The notes under the pieces were generated by a model. It was not told where the DNA came from. It saw only the letters and a list, made by a program, of their open reading frames with translations, and did not search any database. A stretch of DNA of 64,000 nt from Saccharum officinarum (Eukaryota; Streptophyta; Magnoliopsida; Poales; Poaceae): positions 6,680,407 through 6,744,406 of the forward strand of contig CM036160.1 of NCBI GenBank assembly GCA_020631735.1, in the 5' to 3' direction. The position numbers and the translations under genes are program-made. Shown one piece after another: positions 11,099 to 21,301 of this stretch (its first letter is position 1; each line of letters begins with the position of its first letter).

Positions 11099-13252
11099 GT
11101 AACACCCAAAATTTGCATATCTTTCGAAATAGTGAAAATGATTTATTTACGCAATTTGGTGAGCATTAAACATAGGCAAAATAATTATTTTATGAAAATA
11201 AAATCAATTGTAAGGCAAGAAGCATATTGGTGCACTCATGCTGCTGCATTTGTTCTTATGTATTGTCTGGTTTTTGTTCCAAAAGCAAATGAATTCAAAT
11301 CCCTTTTGAAAATGCCTTTGGAAAATTGATTTAGAAAAGAAAAAGGAAAACTTTCACTCCCTTGCAATCTGGCCCGAAGGCCTGTTTTCCTCTTTTTCGG
11401 CCCAATCCAGCAAGGGGAAGCCGCGGGCGCCTTTCTCACCTTCTCCTGCCGCCGACACGTGGGCCCGCGTCGCCACCGTCGTCTTCATCGAGCCGGACTC
11501 GATTCCAAGCAGAGCCCGACTCCGGTCTTGCCCTTGCCGCATCCTAGCGTGCTCCGCAAGCCATCTTGGCCATAAATAGCTAACTCCGCGTGCGCGCCGT
11601 CCCTTCCAAAACCCTAATTGAGTTCTCGCCCTCGCTAATAGCGCTCCGAGCCGCCGCAAGCTCGAGCAATCGCCGCCGCCGTCGGTCTCTCCAAAGCCGA
11701 CCCTAATCCGCTCCGTAAGCTTCGTTGCGGTCTTCGTAACGTTTCTACGACCCTTCCGAAACTTGTTTCCCTCAATTTTGTTGATTCCGTGGCTCTCAAA
11801 CCGTCGCCGAACTTTGCAGGGGAGACTTCGCCGCCGGTCATCGTCGCGCCGCCGTTCCGCTCCGTCCCGACCGCCTTCATTTACGTGGGTAAGATCCCCG
11901 TGAATTTCTATTCCGTTTGGGCTTGGTCCCGAGCCTTTTCATTGCTCGTAGCCCGAGAACTAGTCATGCCGGTGAGCTCCGTCATTTTTCGGCCATGGCC
12001 ACCGCCGTCTCGGCCTTCTTCTCCGGCCGAGCGCCGCCGGCGTTTTCCCCGCAACCGATCCGGTCCGTTGGATGTAGATCCGATGGCTCAGGATCAAAGA
12101 TACCCCTTCGGGGTGAATCTTGTTAAAGAGACCCCGAGGTCTTTTATAATAGAACCCGCAGTCCCAGGGCGTCATCAGCTAATACGTTTTCATCAATGGA
12201 AAGCGTAAACTTCTGTTAAACAGATAGAAAATACGTTTTCTCTTATTTACCGTTTTGCCAATACATTCAAATGCTTATAAAATCTCCGTTTTAACTCCGA
12301 TTTGACCCATTCAAATTGCGTTGAGTTCGTTACATCGTGATCTATGCAGTGATATAGTTTTTAGTTATGTTAATAGCTTTTAAAATTCGAGCTCCTATAA
12401 ATTATATTATTTCTTCTATAGGAAAACTTTGGAAATTCATATCTTGCTCGTTTTAACTCCGTTTTCAGTGAATAAACTATCCATGTGTTCGTAGCGATGT
12501 GTAGATTCATTTTATAAACATTTTACTCAGTATTATTGAGTATTGGTGTACTGTTCTAATCAAATTCTATTGTTTGCATCGTGTATGTGTGCTCGTTGGA
12601 TTGTTTGTTGCTGATTGTGATCGAGTCCAGAGAGTGAGCCGTTCGTGGTTGATCAGGAGTTTTACGATCAGCAGGAACAACCAGACTTCGCTGATCAAGG
12701 CAAGTATAGATGGGACTATCCTTGTTACCTATTCACCATGAACTAAATTCATATTGCATGTGTCTTTGCTACCTTGTGAGATTTACCCTAGTGTTGTTTT
12801 CTTATACCTTGTCACCTTGGGTTTTGCATGTGGGTAGTATTGCTAGTGCTTTATCCATGATCTTGTAATATGAATTGAAAGAATGGAATTGCTAATGATG
12901 AATCTAACCTTACATACTGCTTATAGGGGGCTAGAGTAGGGGGTTATATTGTTGCTACTCTGGTTTCTCTCCGTAAGGACTTATTCTGTAAGTGAATCAT
13001 CCGGGACTTACAGTACAGCTGTGAGGGCTATATGGCTCTGGCTCTAGTTATTCGTTGAGACCTTTTCTAGCTTGTGAGAGGGACAGCTGAATTGGGTATA
13101 GTGCAGTCTCTGGCCTTTGTGTATAGTCGTGATGAAATGTGCCAGTTGGAAGGGGGTGTACTATCTCTGACGACAAAGCGTTTCCTTGCTTGTTAGACGA
13201 ACTCTCGGTAGCTTTATGTGTTTTGTAGTGTCTTGGGAGTAATTAACCCACT
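11099..13252 (+). repeat. E1 3' LTR, truncated (2154 bp of 2788)
   Basis: It matches 2022-4177 almost perfectly. It stops after AACCCACT, where the 5' LTR continues TTATTGC but this copy switches to TTCGTAACGCC of the TRIM-like element. Differences seen: CTCTGTAAG against CTCCGTAAG, TCTCTGGCC against TCTCCGGCC, and one missing G in CTCGGGTAG. Confidence 0.95.
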
Positions 13253-13749
13253 ATTCGTAACGCCCCAGAGTCCAAACGGCTCAGATCCACTCTGCACGCT
13301 GAATGAACCACACCTACCACCATCCCACTTACGCTTTCGTCCTCGCTTCGCGTAAAAGGATTAACCCGGGGATGGTGAGATGGACTCTAGAAGCCTTATA
13401 TGTTGGTCTATCCCACTCTAAACAATCAAGGTGGGACTAAACTCTCTACAATATCTCATAACATTCACATGGCCCACTATGGGCCAAATTCCAAATTGGG
13501 CCGGGTGTGACATACACCCCCCTCAAAGAACCCGACGTCCTCGTCGGGCCCAACATACCCACAATCAGGCAAACGATAACCAGGAACGTTCCCTCTTAGC
13601 ACACGCGACCGTGCGCCCAGTGCTGGCACATGTGCCACGCCGTGCACTCCGCAGAGCCTACACGCGCAATGAACCCCATGTCCAGCCCCTGGCCCGCACG
13701 CGCCCGTGGCTGCGAAGGTCGGCTCCGATACCATTCGTAACGCCCAGAG
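13253..13749 (-). mobile_element. TRIM-like small LTR element, inverted, interrupting the E1 3' LTR
   Basis: Read on the minus strand: the 3' LTR (13512-13253, about 260 bp) begins TGTCACACCCGGCC and is preceded by a polypurine tract (GAGGGGGGTGTA, complement of 13513-13524). The internal part is only about 220 bp. A PBS TGGTATCGGAGCC (complement of 13721-13733) directly abuts the 5' LTR, of which only 16 nt (13734-13749) are present before the N gap. There is no room for coding, so it would rely on another element's proteins. The target duplication cannot be checked; CCACT (13248-13252) is the left candidate. Confidence 0.72.
13721..13733 (-). promoter_or_regulatory. PBS of the TRIM-like element
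   Basis: On the minus strand this reads TGGTATCGGAGCC, one mismatch from the tRNA-Met-type PBS. It sits between the internal domain and the start of the right-hand LTR copy. Confidence 0.7.
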
Positions 13750-13849
13750 NNNNNNNNNNNNNNNNNNNNNNNNNNNNNNNNNNNNNNNNNNNNNNNNNNN
13801 NNNNNNNNNNNNNNNNNNNNNNNNNNNNNNNNNNNNNNNNNNNNNNNNN
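13750..13849. other. Assembly gap (100 N)
   Basis: Exactly 100 N, the usual placeholder for a gap of unknown size. It hides the rest of the TRIM right LTR, the last 632 bp of the E1 3' LTR and the left end of the CACTA element, unless the contigs are misjoined. Confidence 0.99.
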
Positions 13850-14830
13850 AAACCCTGGATGGTCTCGACTGGAAAAGTCAATGAATACCAATATTGTTCC
13901 ACTCATCAAGATCTACATTTCATATATAGACCATTTTTGCATTTTGACAAAGTGTTGCAAAATTAGTTGAAAATCTATAATTCCACAATATAGTTCATAT
14001 AGTTTGTGTGAGATTCAAGATTTGGTGAGTATTGTTTATTTTAACTTTTTTTCAAATAGAAAAAATGGTCTATATAAAAAGTTTGGATCTTGATGAGCTC
14101 TAACAACTTGGTATTCCAAAGTTTTTCATTTCAAGTCATTTAGTCTGTCATTTGACCAAGTTTACCAAAACCCGTCTTTGATTTTGAAAACATGTGCCTA
14201 GACTTGCTAAAATTTATCCAGATGAAAATATGGTCCATGTATCAAATATATCTTGATGAGCTCTAACAGCTTGGTATTCAAAAGTTTTTCATTTGAAGTC
14301 ATCAATAGGCATTTGACCAAGTTTGACCAAAGTCAAAACATTGGTTTTTAGAAACACACTTTGACCGAACCCTGAATGGTCTCGAATAGAAAACTCATGA
14401 ATACAAGTTTGTTCCACTCATCAAGACCTACATTTGGTATAATGGTCAACTTTTCATTTGTAAAAAGTTTGAACCACTCAATTTTGAATTTTGAAAGAAT
14501 TCATAGACAAACGCCGGTTTTCGGAACCCTGGATGGTCTCGACTGGAAAAGTCATGAATACCAATATTGTTCCAATCATCAGATCTACATTTCATATATA
14601 GACCATTGTATTTGACAAAGTGTTGGCAAAGTGTAGTTGAAAATCCACATTCTCACATATAGCAAAGTTTGAACCACTCAAATTTGAATTCTCAACACAT
14701 AATGTTACAATTATATTACACAAGATGTCAAATACACATTATTAATTTGAGTTCACTACCTATATCAAGTGAGCACAGTGATAACTTTTTTCTTGACGTA
14801 ATGCCCTTGTTATGATCATTCCGTAACCAT
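13850..14830. repeat. Degenerate internal repeats of the CACTA element
   Basis: Two blocks starting AACCCTGGATGGTCTCGACT (13851 and 14525) and a diverged third at about 14368 each run on to TTGTTCCACTCATCAAGA-like sequence. A second unit, TCTTGATGAGCTCTAACA (near 14087 and 14250), leads into AGTTTTTCATTT. This patterned, AT-rich non-coding DNA is typical of the region between transposase and terminus in plant CACTA elements. No gene seen. Confidence 0.6.
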
Positions 14831-14931
14831 GGAGTGTCCTCAACAGCGAGCAGGATGCTTTGTCTTTGGCCACAAGAAGGGTGGGATTCGTTCATTCTTT
14901 TCATAATCCTCTAAACACGTCTGACTTGTCT

Positions 14932-17900
14932 TCAACTCCCACGATGTTTCTTTTCCCTAAAAGAACTATGTGGCGCTTTGGCTCGTTGTTTTTTTTTCTT
15001 CGTCGTGTTTCTCTCTCTTGGTTTTGTAGACATGTCTTTCACATAGAACACCTGATTCACATCAGCAGCAAGGACGAATGGATCATTTCTATACCCAATA
15101 TTGTTGAGGTCCACTATTGTCATTCTATACTCCTTATCGACTGATACCCCTCCGTTCATCTTCACCCATTGGCATCGGAATAGAGGACTTTAAAATTATA
15201 TGCATAGTCTAGTTCCCAAATCTCCTTTATGCGACCATAATATGTGTGTATGTTCCAATTCGGTTCCGTAGCATCCACGTTGACACCACTATTTTAGTTG
15301 TAAAATGTATTTCCATTTATCTCGTACCCTTTGTACGTGAGGACGTGCCACGCTGGTTACTTAGCCAACAAATACAGTTCATCTCCAATAGTTTTATCAC
15401 CCTGACATTTTTTTTGCAACCAATCACCGAATGTTTTCATGTGATGACGCGTAATCCAAGCCTCATTCTTCCTAGGATTCTCGGATCGTACAAAATTCAT
15501 GTGTTCTCAATATACGGTTCCACCACATTGGAGTTTCGAAGAACTGTGTAGTGCGCTTTATTAAAAGAATCATCACCCAGGCTGATATATGTTTTCTTTC
15601 CTAGTGTACCCTTTCCACCAAGTCTCTCCTCATACCATGATTTAGGAAGACCAATCAGGTCAAGGTCAGGAATGAAGTCCACACAGAACTCAATGACCTC
15701 CTCTGTCCCGTATCCCGTGGCAATGCTTCCTTCTGGGCGACCCACTGGTGAACATATTTTTTCAGTACACCCATAAATCTCTCTAAGAGAAACATGTTGT
15801 GTAGGAACACAGGACCCATGATATTAATCTCTTTGACCAGATGAACTAGGAGATGTGTCATGATATCAAAGAAGGATGGAGGGAACACCAACTCAAAGCT
15901 GACAAGACATTGAACCACATCATTCTGTAGAGTAGCTAGATCAAAAGAATTGATTGCCTTCTGAGAAATTACATTGAGGAATGCACATAGCTTCACGGTG
16001 GCCAGACGTACATGTGGAGGTAGAATTCCTTTTAAGGCAACCGAAAGCAGTTGTGTCATAATCACGTGGCAGTCGTGCGATTTTAAGTTGACAAATTTCT
16101 TCTCCGGCACATTTATTATACACTTTATATTAGAGGAGAACCTAGATGGGACTTTGATGCTGCTTAGGCACTCAAACATGCTTTCATTCTCCTCATTGCT
16201 AAGAGTGTAGCTAGCAGGTCTTAAGTAATGTCGTCCATCATCTGTCTTCTCTAGATGTAGGTTGTCTCGTTCTTTCATGCGCTTCAAGTCCTCTCGTGCC
16301 TCAAGGGTATCCTTAGGCTTTCCAAACACACCCATGAACCCTAGGAGATTGACACAAAGATTCTTTGTCAGGTGCATCACATCGATCGAGTGGCGGACCT
16401 CAAGGTCTTCCAATATGGTACCTCCCAAATATTGACTTCTTTTTCCACATGGGCGCGCCCCGAAGCGTCTTTTGGAACAGGTTCACTGTCTTGTCCCTTT
16501 CCAAACACTACTTTCAAATCTTTGACCATCTTGAATACCTCTGTCCCATCTCGGTTGCCTGGCTTGGACCGGTGTTCTGCCGTACTTTTAAAATGTTTGC
16601 CTTTCTTTCTCAACCGTTGGTTCTTAGCAAGAAATCGACGATAGCCAAGGTACACGATCTTTTGACATTTTTTTAAATAGACAGCCTCAAGGTCACCAAA
16701 ATAATGGGTGCATGCATTATATCCCTTATTTGTCTGTCCTAAAAGATTACTTAGAGCTGGCCAATCATCGATTGTCACGAACAACAATGCTCGCAGGTCG
16801 AATTCTTCCTGTTTGTACTTATCCCACACATGCACACCTAGTTTGCTCCATAGCAGCTGGAGTTCCTCAACTAATGGCCTCAGGTAGACATCGATGTCAT
16901 TGCCAGATTGCTTTGTCCTTGGATGAGCACCGGCATCATAATGAACTTCCGCTTCATGCATAACCATGGAGGAAGGTTGTAGATACATAGAGTAACGGGC
17001 CAAGTGCTATGACTAGAGCTCTGGTCCCCAAAAGGATTAAATCCATCCGTACTCAATATGAACCTTAATTTCTTGCGTCATATGTAAAGTCCGGGAATTC
17101 TCTATCTATTTTTCTCCATTAGGACCCATCTGCAGGGTGTCTCAACATGTTGTCCACCTTATGGTCTTCTTTGTGCCATCGCAACAACTTTGCGTGCTCC
17201 TTGTTTCTGAACAGTCGTTTTAGGTGTGGAATTATTGGAGCATACCACATAACCTTGGCAGGGATTCTCTTCTTCAGACGTTCTTCATCCTTAACATCGC
17301 CAGGATCATCTCGCAAGATCTTATACCGTGACGCATGACAAACAGGGCATTCATCTAAATTCTCGTGCTCGCCACGGTACAGGATGCAGTCAATAGGACA
17401 TTCATGTATCTTCTCGATTTGTAATCCTAAAGGGTAGACGATCTTTTTTGCTTCGTATGTAGTGGTGGCAATTCATTATGCTTCAGAAGCATTTTTTTTG
17501 GATCTTCAGTAATTTCCCAAATGCCTTGTCAGATATACCATTCTCTGCCTTCCACTGTAACAACTCCAGTGTCGTGCCTAGCTTTTTCTGTCCATCTTCG
17601 GTCGACGGGTAGAGTAACTTCCTGTGATCCTCTAGCATTTGGTCAAACTTAGCCTTCTCCTTTTCACTTTCACAATCTCTCTGTGTGTCACGAATGACAT
17701 CGCCAAGAGCATCGTCATCTTCAGCGATACTGTTTTCTGTATCCGCCTCTTCTTCAACTTCCTCCATCACAAAGTCACAGTATTGAGAAAAACATCGTCA
17801 GGGTCCGCTTGTTCTTCTTCACCTTCTTCCATCATAACACTGGTCTCTCCGTGCTTGGTCCAACAAATATAGTTTGGCATGAAACCCGACTTGAACAAGT

Positions 17901-18071
17901 GCAAGTGAATACTTCTTGAGCTACAAAATTCTTTCAAATTCATACATACGGCACATGGGCAGCACATAAAACCATCCCACTTGTTTTCCTCTGCCACTCT
18001 GCAGAATTCTCGCACGCCTCAATGAACTCGTTGGAGCGGCGATCGGCATTGTACAACCAATGATGTGTCAT
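14932..18071 (-). pseudogene. TNP2-type CACTA transposase, frameshifted
   Basis: This would cut and move the CACTA element. The probable start at 18071 opens a transposase-associated domain (CPCAVC and KSGFMPNYICW-like words near 17990-17850). An acidic linker follows (about 17770-17500), then TNP2 sequence (MLRHPADGS near 17145; GNDIDVYLRPL near 16900; HLTKNLCVN near 16370). A DUF4218-like part follows (LKSHDCHV near 16070; FFDIMTHLLVHL near 15850) and a DUF4216-like end (PFVLA and VFYVKD near 15080). Reading needs several frame changes, for example near 18020, 16905 and around the 16420/15700 boundaries, and there are in-frame stops near 17090. It is therefore non-functional as read. Family identity rests on the many matching motifs. 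Confidence 0.85.
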
Positions 18072-18739
18072 TATCTGCATTATATGACATCACATAATTA
18101 AAAGCCCAGCATGAGAAAAGAGCGTGGCACAACCTTGTCTAATTGAGTTCAAAATTTTATAAGTGGTTCATCATTTCATAAAATTAATTTGTGGACGTTA
18201 ATAAAAAGCTAGCAAAATCATAAAATTTGTATTTTTCTATTGAAAGGTGTAATTTTATCTCTAAATAAAATTAATTTGAAGAATTTTTAAAGTTAAAATT
18301 AATTTGTTTCAAAATTACAAAGAATCAACATTATTTAATATTTTAAAATGAGAACATAAACAAATTAAAGTAAAAAGTATCCTAAAAAGTCTATAATAGA
18401 ACTAAACATTATATGTGTATACTACTTTCTAGGTAATATAATTAGCATCGTTCATAAAAATTCAAACATAAAAAGTGATTAGAGCTAGCAATATGAAATA
18501 AAATAGCCATATACAACATGGATTTACATATGGTGCTGCTAAAACATAGGAGGATGAAATTAGCAACCTTTCAAATAAATCGACGACGGCGTAGAAACGT
18601 TTGAAGTGGATTGATCGCCGGAGATGAGACAAGCAAGAACAATGGAAGAACAAGCAACAAGAACATGAACAAGAAAGCTCGGGCTCGGCAGGCTCGGGCA
18701 GAGAGGAAGAAGAGGGAGGTTCAATTTGTAGGGGGAGGT

Positions 18740-19027
18740 TTTAATCCCGGTTGGTAACACCAACCGAGACTAAAGCCAGTCCTATAGTCCCGGTCGGTGC
18801 CACGGACCGGGACAAAAGCTGTAGTCCCGGTCGGTGCACCAACCGGGACTAAAGGCGGTTGGTGTTACCAACCGGAACTAAAGGTCCCTCCCGACAGCGC
18901 CTGACAACAGAGCCGTTGACGAGATACCTACCAACCAGGACTAAAGCTCTATTTAGTCCAGGTCGTCGAAATCACCGAGACTAAAGGTATTTTGGGCGAT
19001 CGACGAAAGGTCAGTTGTGTAGTAGTG
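18740..19027. repeat. CACTA terminal inverted repeat and subterminal repeats
   Basis: Repeated inverted words such as CCCGGTTGGTG and CACCAACCGGGACTAAAG occur at about 18740-18960, ending with the terminal sequence at 19014-19027. Such arrays are the known binding sites of CACTA transposition proteins. The palindromic pairs could form hairpins. Confidence 0.8.
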
Positions 19028-19674
19028 TGGTGGAGGCGAATTCGGCCGGCGAAGCAAACTCGACGGCGGCGGCGAGGAGGAAGAAAAGAAGGGCACGGCG
19101 GCTAGCACAGCGTTATAGAGGCGAGGGCGCGGCATGAGCAAGTTCCAGCAGCTGCAGGACGTGGCCGACGAGAAGCAACTGGACGCCACGCGCAGGAAGT
19201 GACGAGAAGGTCGTGGGCGGTGACGGTGAGACAGCAGGCAGGCTGCTCACCTGATTCACTGTAGCTACTAAAACCATCTCATTCTCCTCTCCTTTTCAAA
19301 TTACTTCAAAAAAAAGAATCAAATAGAAACTTCAAAATCTTCCAACATGAAAGTTGTTCAAAATTGAAAAATCTACAACTTTCATTTTTTAACCAACTCC
19401 AAATTCCAATTAGTTTTGAAAGTAGGATTTTAAATTTTGAATTTGAGTTTAGGGTTAATAAACAACTCATTTACAAATTTGGTATTTAATTAGTGAATAA
19501 TTACTATTCAAACATCGCAATTAGTTGTACCATTTCAAAGCACAAATTTTTGTACCAATTCATGAAATAAAAGTTGCACAAGTCTTATTCATGAAATTTA
19601 TTTTAATAATTCCTCCCAAAAATTTTGAATTCAAAATCGAATTCCAAATACTTCACCAACCTTTTGTTATCATT
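19028..19674. other. Unassigned DNA flanking the CACTA element
   Basis: The first 200 bp are GC-rich and coding-like in composition (a short frame from 19135 ends at 19203) but match no family I recognise. From about 19260 the sequence is strongly AT-rich with no ORF. No repeat termini were found. Confidence 0.4.
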
Positions 19675-19926
19675 TCATGCAACTGGTCGGTGCTGACACC
19701 CGAGATGCTGGACTTGCCCATCGGTGCCGAGCGCGATCAGGTAGAGGCACACGTACAGGACGCCCATCGGGAGCCCCGTGGCCTGCTGGCACGACCCAGC
19801 CGCGCCGGGTCCGCACGGCGGCGGCCCCAAAACTGCGTGCGTGCCGTGCAAGCCGCAAAACCAACGCGGAAGGAAACGAAGGAGCCGCTGGATTGAGGAA
19901 GAAAGGTGCCCCACGGAAGGATTCAC
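19675..19926 (-). pseudogene. Fragment of an NPF (NRT1/PTR family) transporter gene
   Basis: A minus-strand frame contains PPPCGPG, then CQQATGLPMGVLYVCLYLIALGT, and fades into out-of-frame sequence. This pattern (Pro-rich loop, C-x-QAT, then a membrane helix ending YLIALGTGG) is characteristic of the fourth transmembrane region of plant proton-coupled nitrate/peptide transporters. Only about 45 recognisable residues of a protein normally near 600 are present, and the conserved segment after ALGT has lost its frame. It is therefore an orphan exon piece, perhaps captured and moved by a transposon. A Helitron-like 3' end lies about 340 bp away at 20270, but linkage is unproven. Confidence 0.6.
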
Positions 19927-20240
19927 GGCAGAAAAAAAAAGTGGCTACCATGACATAATGCCATTTGAAGGTAACAGACCATTCTTTTTTGGTGGTATTT
20001 TACGTGACGAACGTCTTTCGATGGTATTTTTCGAATATCGTCATCTTTCAATGCTATGAAACCAATTTTTTCATACTAATTACATATATTGGTTTCTCTT
20101 CTATTAACTTATCGATTTTTTGCCAAATCTGATACAACAAAATAACATGTGAGTCAAATTCTCATATATATATATATATATAGTATACAGAATACCATAT
20201 AGTAACGTTATGTATATAATAAATTTATTTTTAAGAAAAT

Positions 20241-20270
20241 CCCGCGGCAATGCACAGGGTATCTTTCTAG
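20241..20270 (+). mobile_element. Helitron-like 3' terminus
   Basis: A degenerate hairpin CCCGCGGCAATGCACAGGG is followed 7 nt later by CTAG and then T. Grass Helitrons end with a short GC-rich hairpin about 10 nt before CTRR and insert between A and T. The 5' end was not located, so the extent is unknown. Confidence 0.5.
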
Positions 20271-20509
20271 TTTATTTTGATCGGGAAACCATTAGCCATG
20301 TACACAGTATAAGACACCATTTTGATCGGGAATCTATCGATTACTAGAAGCACATGAGGCACAATATATATCATCAAATCCATTGCAACATGGTGTCAAA
20401 AAAATCCATTGCAACAAGTGGCTATACATCACACCACTTGTAGTTAAACTTAAAAGGCACACGTGTCACTGTCCTAGCTACCTAACTCGGCCCATATATC
20501 TAATTAGTG

Positions 20510-20624
<115 letters not shown>

Positions 20625-21105
20625 TGTCAAAGTTTTGACCGTTCAGTGAAACAGAGCTGAGTGGAAAACTCAATAGTACAAGACAACTTGAACAAGCAAC
20701 AACTAACCTTAACAAGTAGACTAGTTTTCATTCAAAAAAAAAAAAGTAGACTAGTACTTTCAAACGGATTTGGACAAAAGGTATGTTTCCTCCATGTTGT
20801 TATTGTCTGACGGCGTATTATTGTTGAAGTTATTAGTAAAAGTTCAATTTCGACCAATAATTTCTTGTTGACTTTTCATTTATATGTGATATAAGAAAGT
20901 ATAATCATAGTTAGTATTTTTCAAAACAAATATGAAATAGCACATGGACGCTAATTTAATTGATGTCAAAAAGAAATTATATTAATGGTATAACTATTGG
21001 TCAAATTTTATTTGCAATTCCATACGGGCTAGTACCCGTCATAAATAAAATTCGATTTGGTAGATCGTTATAGGATACAAATGTTACATGATGCTCGAAT
21101 TCGAA

Positions 21106-21114
21106 TATAAATAA
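21106..21114 (+). promoter_or_regulatory. Candidate TATA box of the fucosyltransferase gene
   Basis: TATAAATAA lies 196 bp upstream of the start codon at 21302, a plausible distance for a plant core promoter with a leader of about 160 nt. Supported only by motif and position. Confidence 0.45.
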
Positions 21115-21301
21115 ATCGAATATACAAAACTCAACCGCATCACTCCAATCTCCCACGTTAGTTCGTGCAAACCACTAGCACTGGAAGTTTCCATCTCCAG
21201 CTTGGACTACCTCCGGCACACACAGCCGCTTGCTTGTACATAAATGCATCTCGGTCGTTGTCGTCGGCCATGTGCGCACGGTACAGAGCTGATCGACGAA
21301 G

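Larger units (their letters stand above)
2022..13252 (+). mobile_element. E1: Ty3/Gypsy chromovirus-type LTR retrotransposon (Tekay/Del-like), 3' end truncated
   Basis: Order: 5' LTR, initiator-tRNA-Met-type PBS, extra ORF (orf0), spacer, gag-pol with C-terminal chromodomain, polypurine tract, 3' LTR. The LTR begins TGTAACACCC and ends TGTGACA. The 3' LTR stops 632 bp short where a small inverted element begins. Over the shared 2.15 kb I count only two substitutions and one 1-bp indel between the LTRs, so insertion was recent. The 5' flank is ACTGT (2017-2021); its partner copy should lie inside the gap at 13750. Both ORFs are open, so the element may still be, or recently have been, autonomous. 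Placement in Tekay is inferred from the chromodomain and the general sequence. Confidence 0.95.
13850..19027 (-). mobile_element. CACTA (En/Spm-type) DNA transposon, left end lost in gap
   Basis: The right terminus on the plus strand is GTTGTGTAGTAGTG ending at 19027, so on the minus strand it opens with CACTACTACACAAC. Subterminal repeats follow inward at about 18740-18990. A minus-strand TNP2 transposase pseudogene fills 14932-18071, and AT-rich repeated sequence lies between it and the gap. No second CACTA end is visible. The 3-bp flank after the terminus is TGG. Confidence 0.85.
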
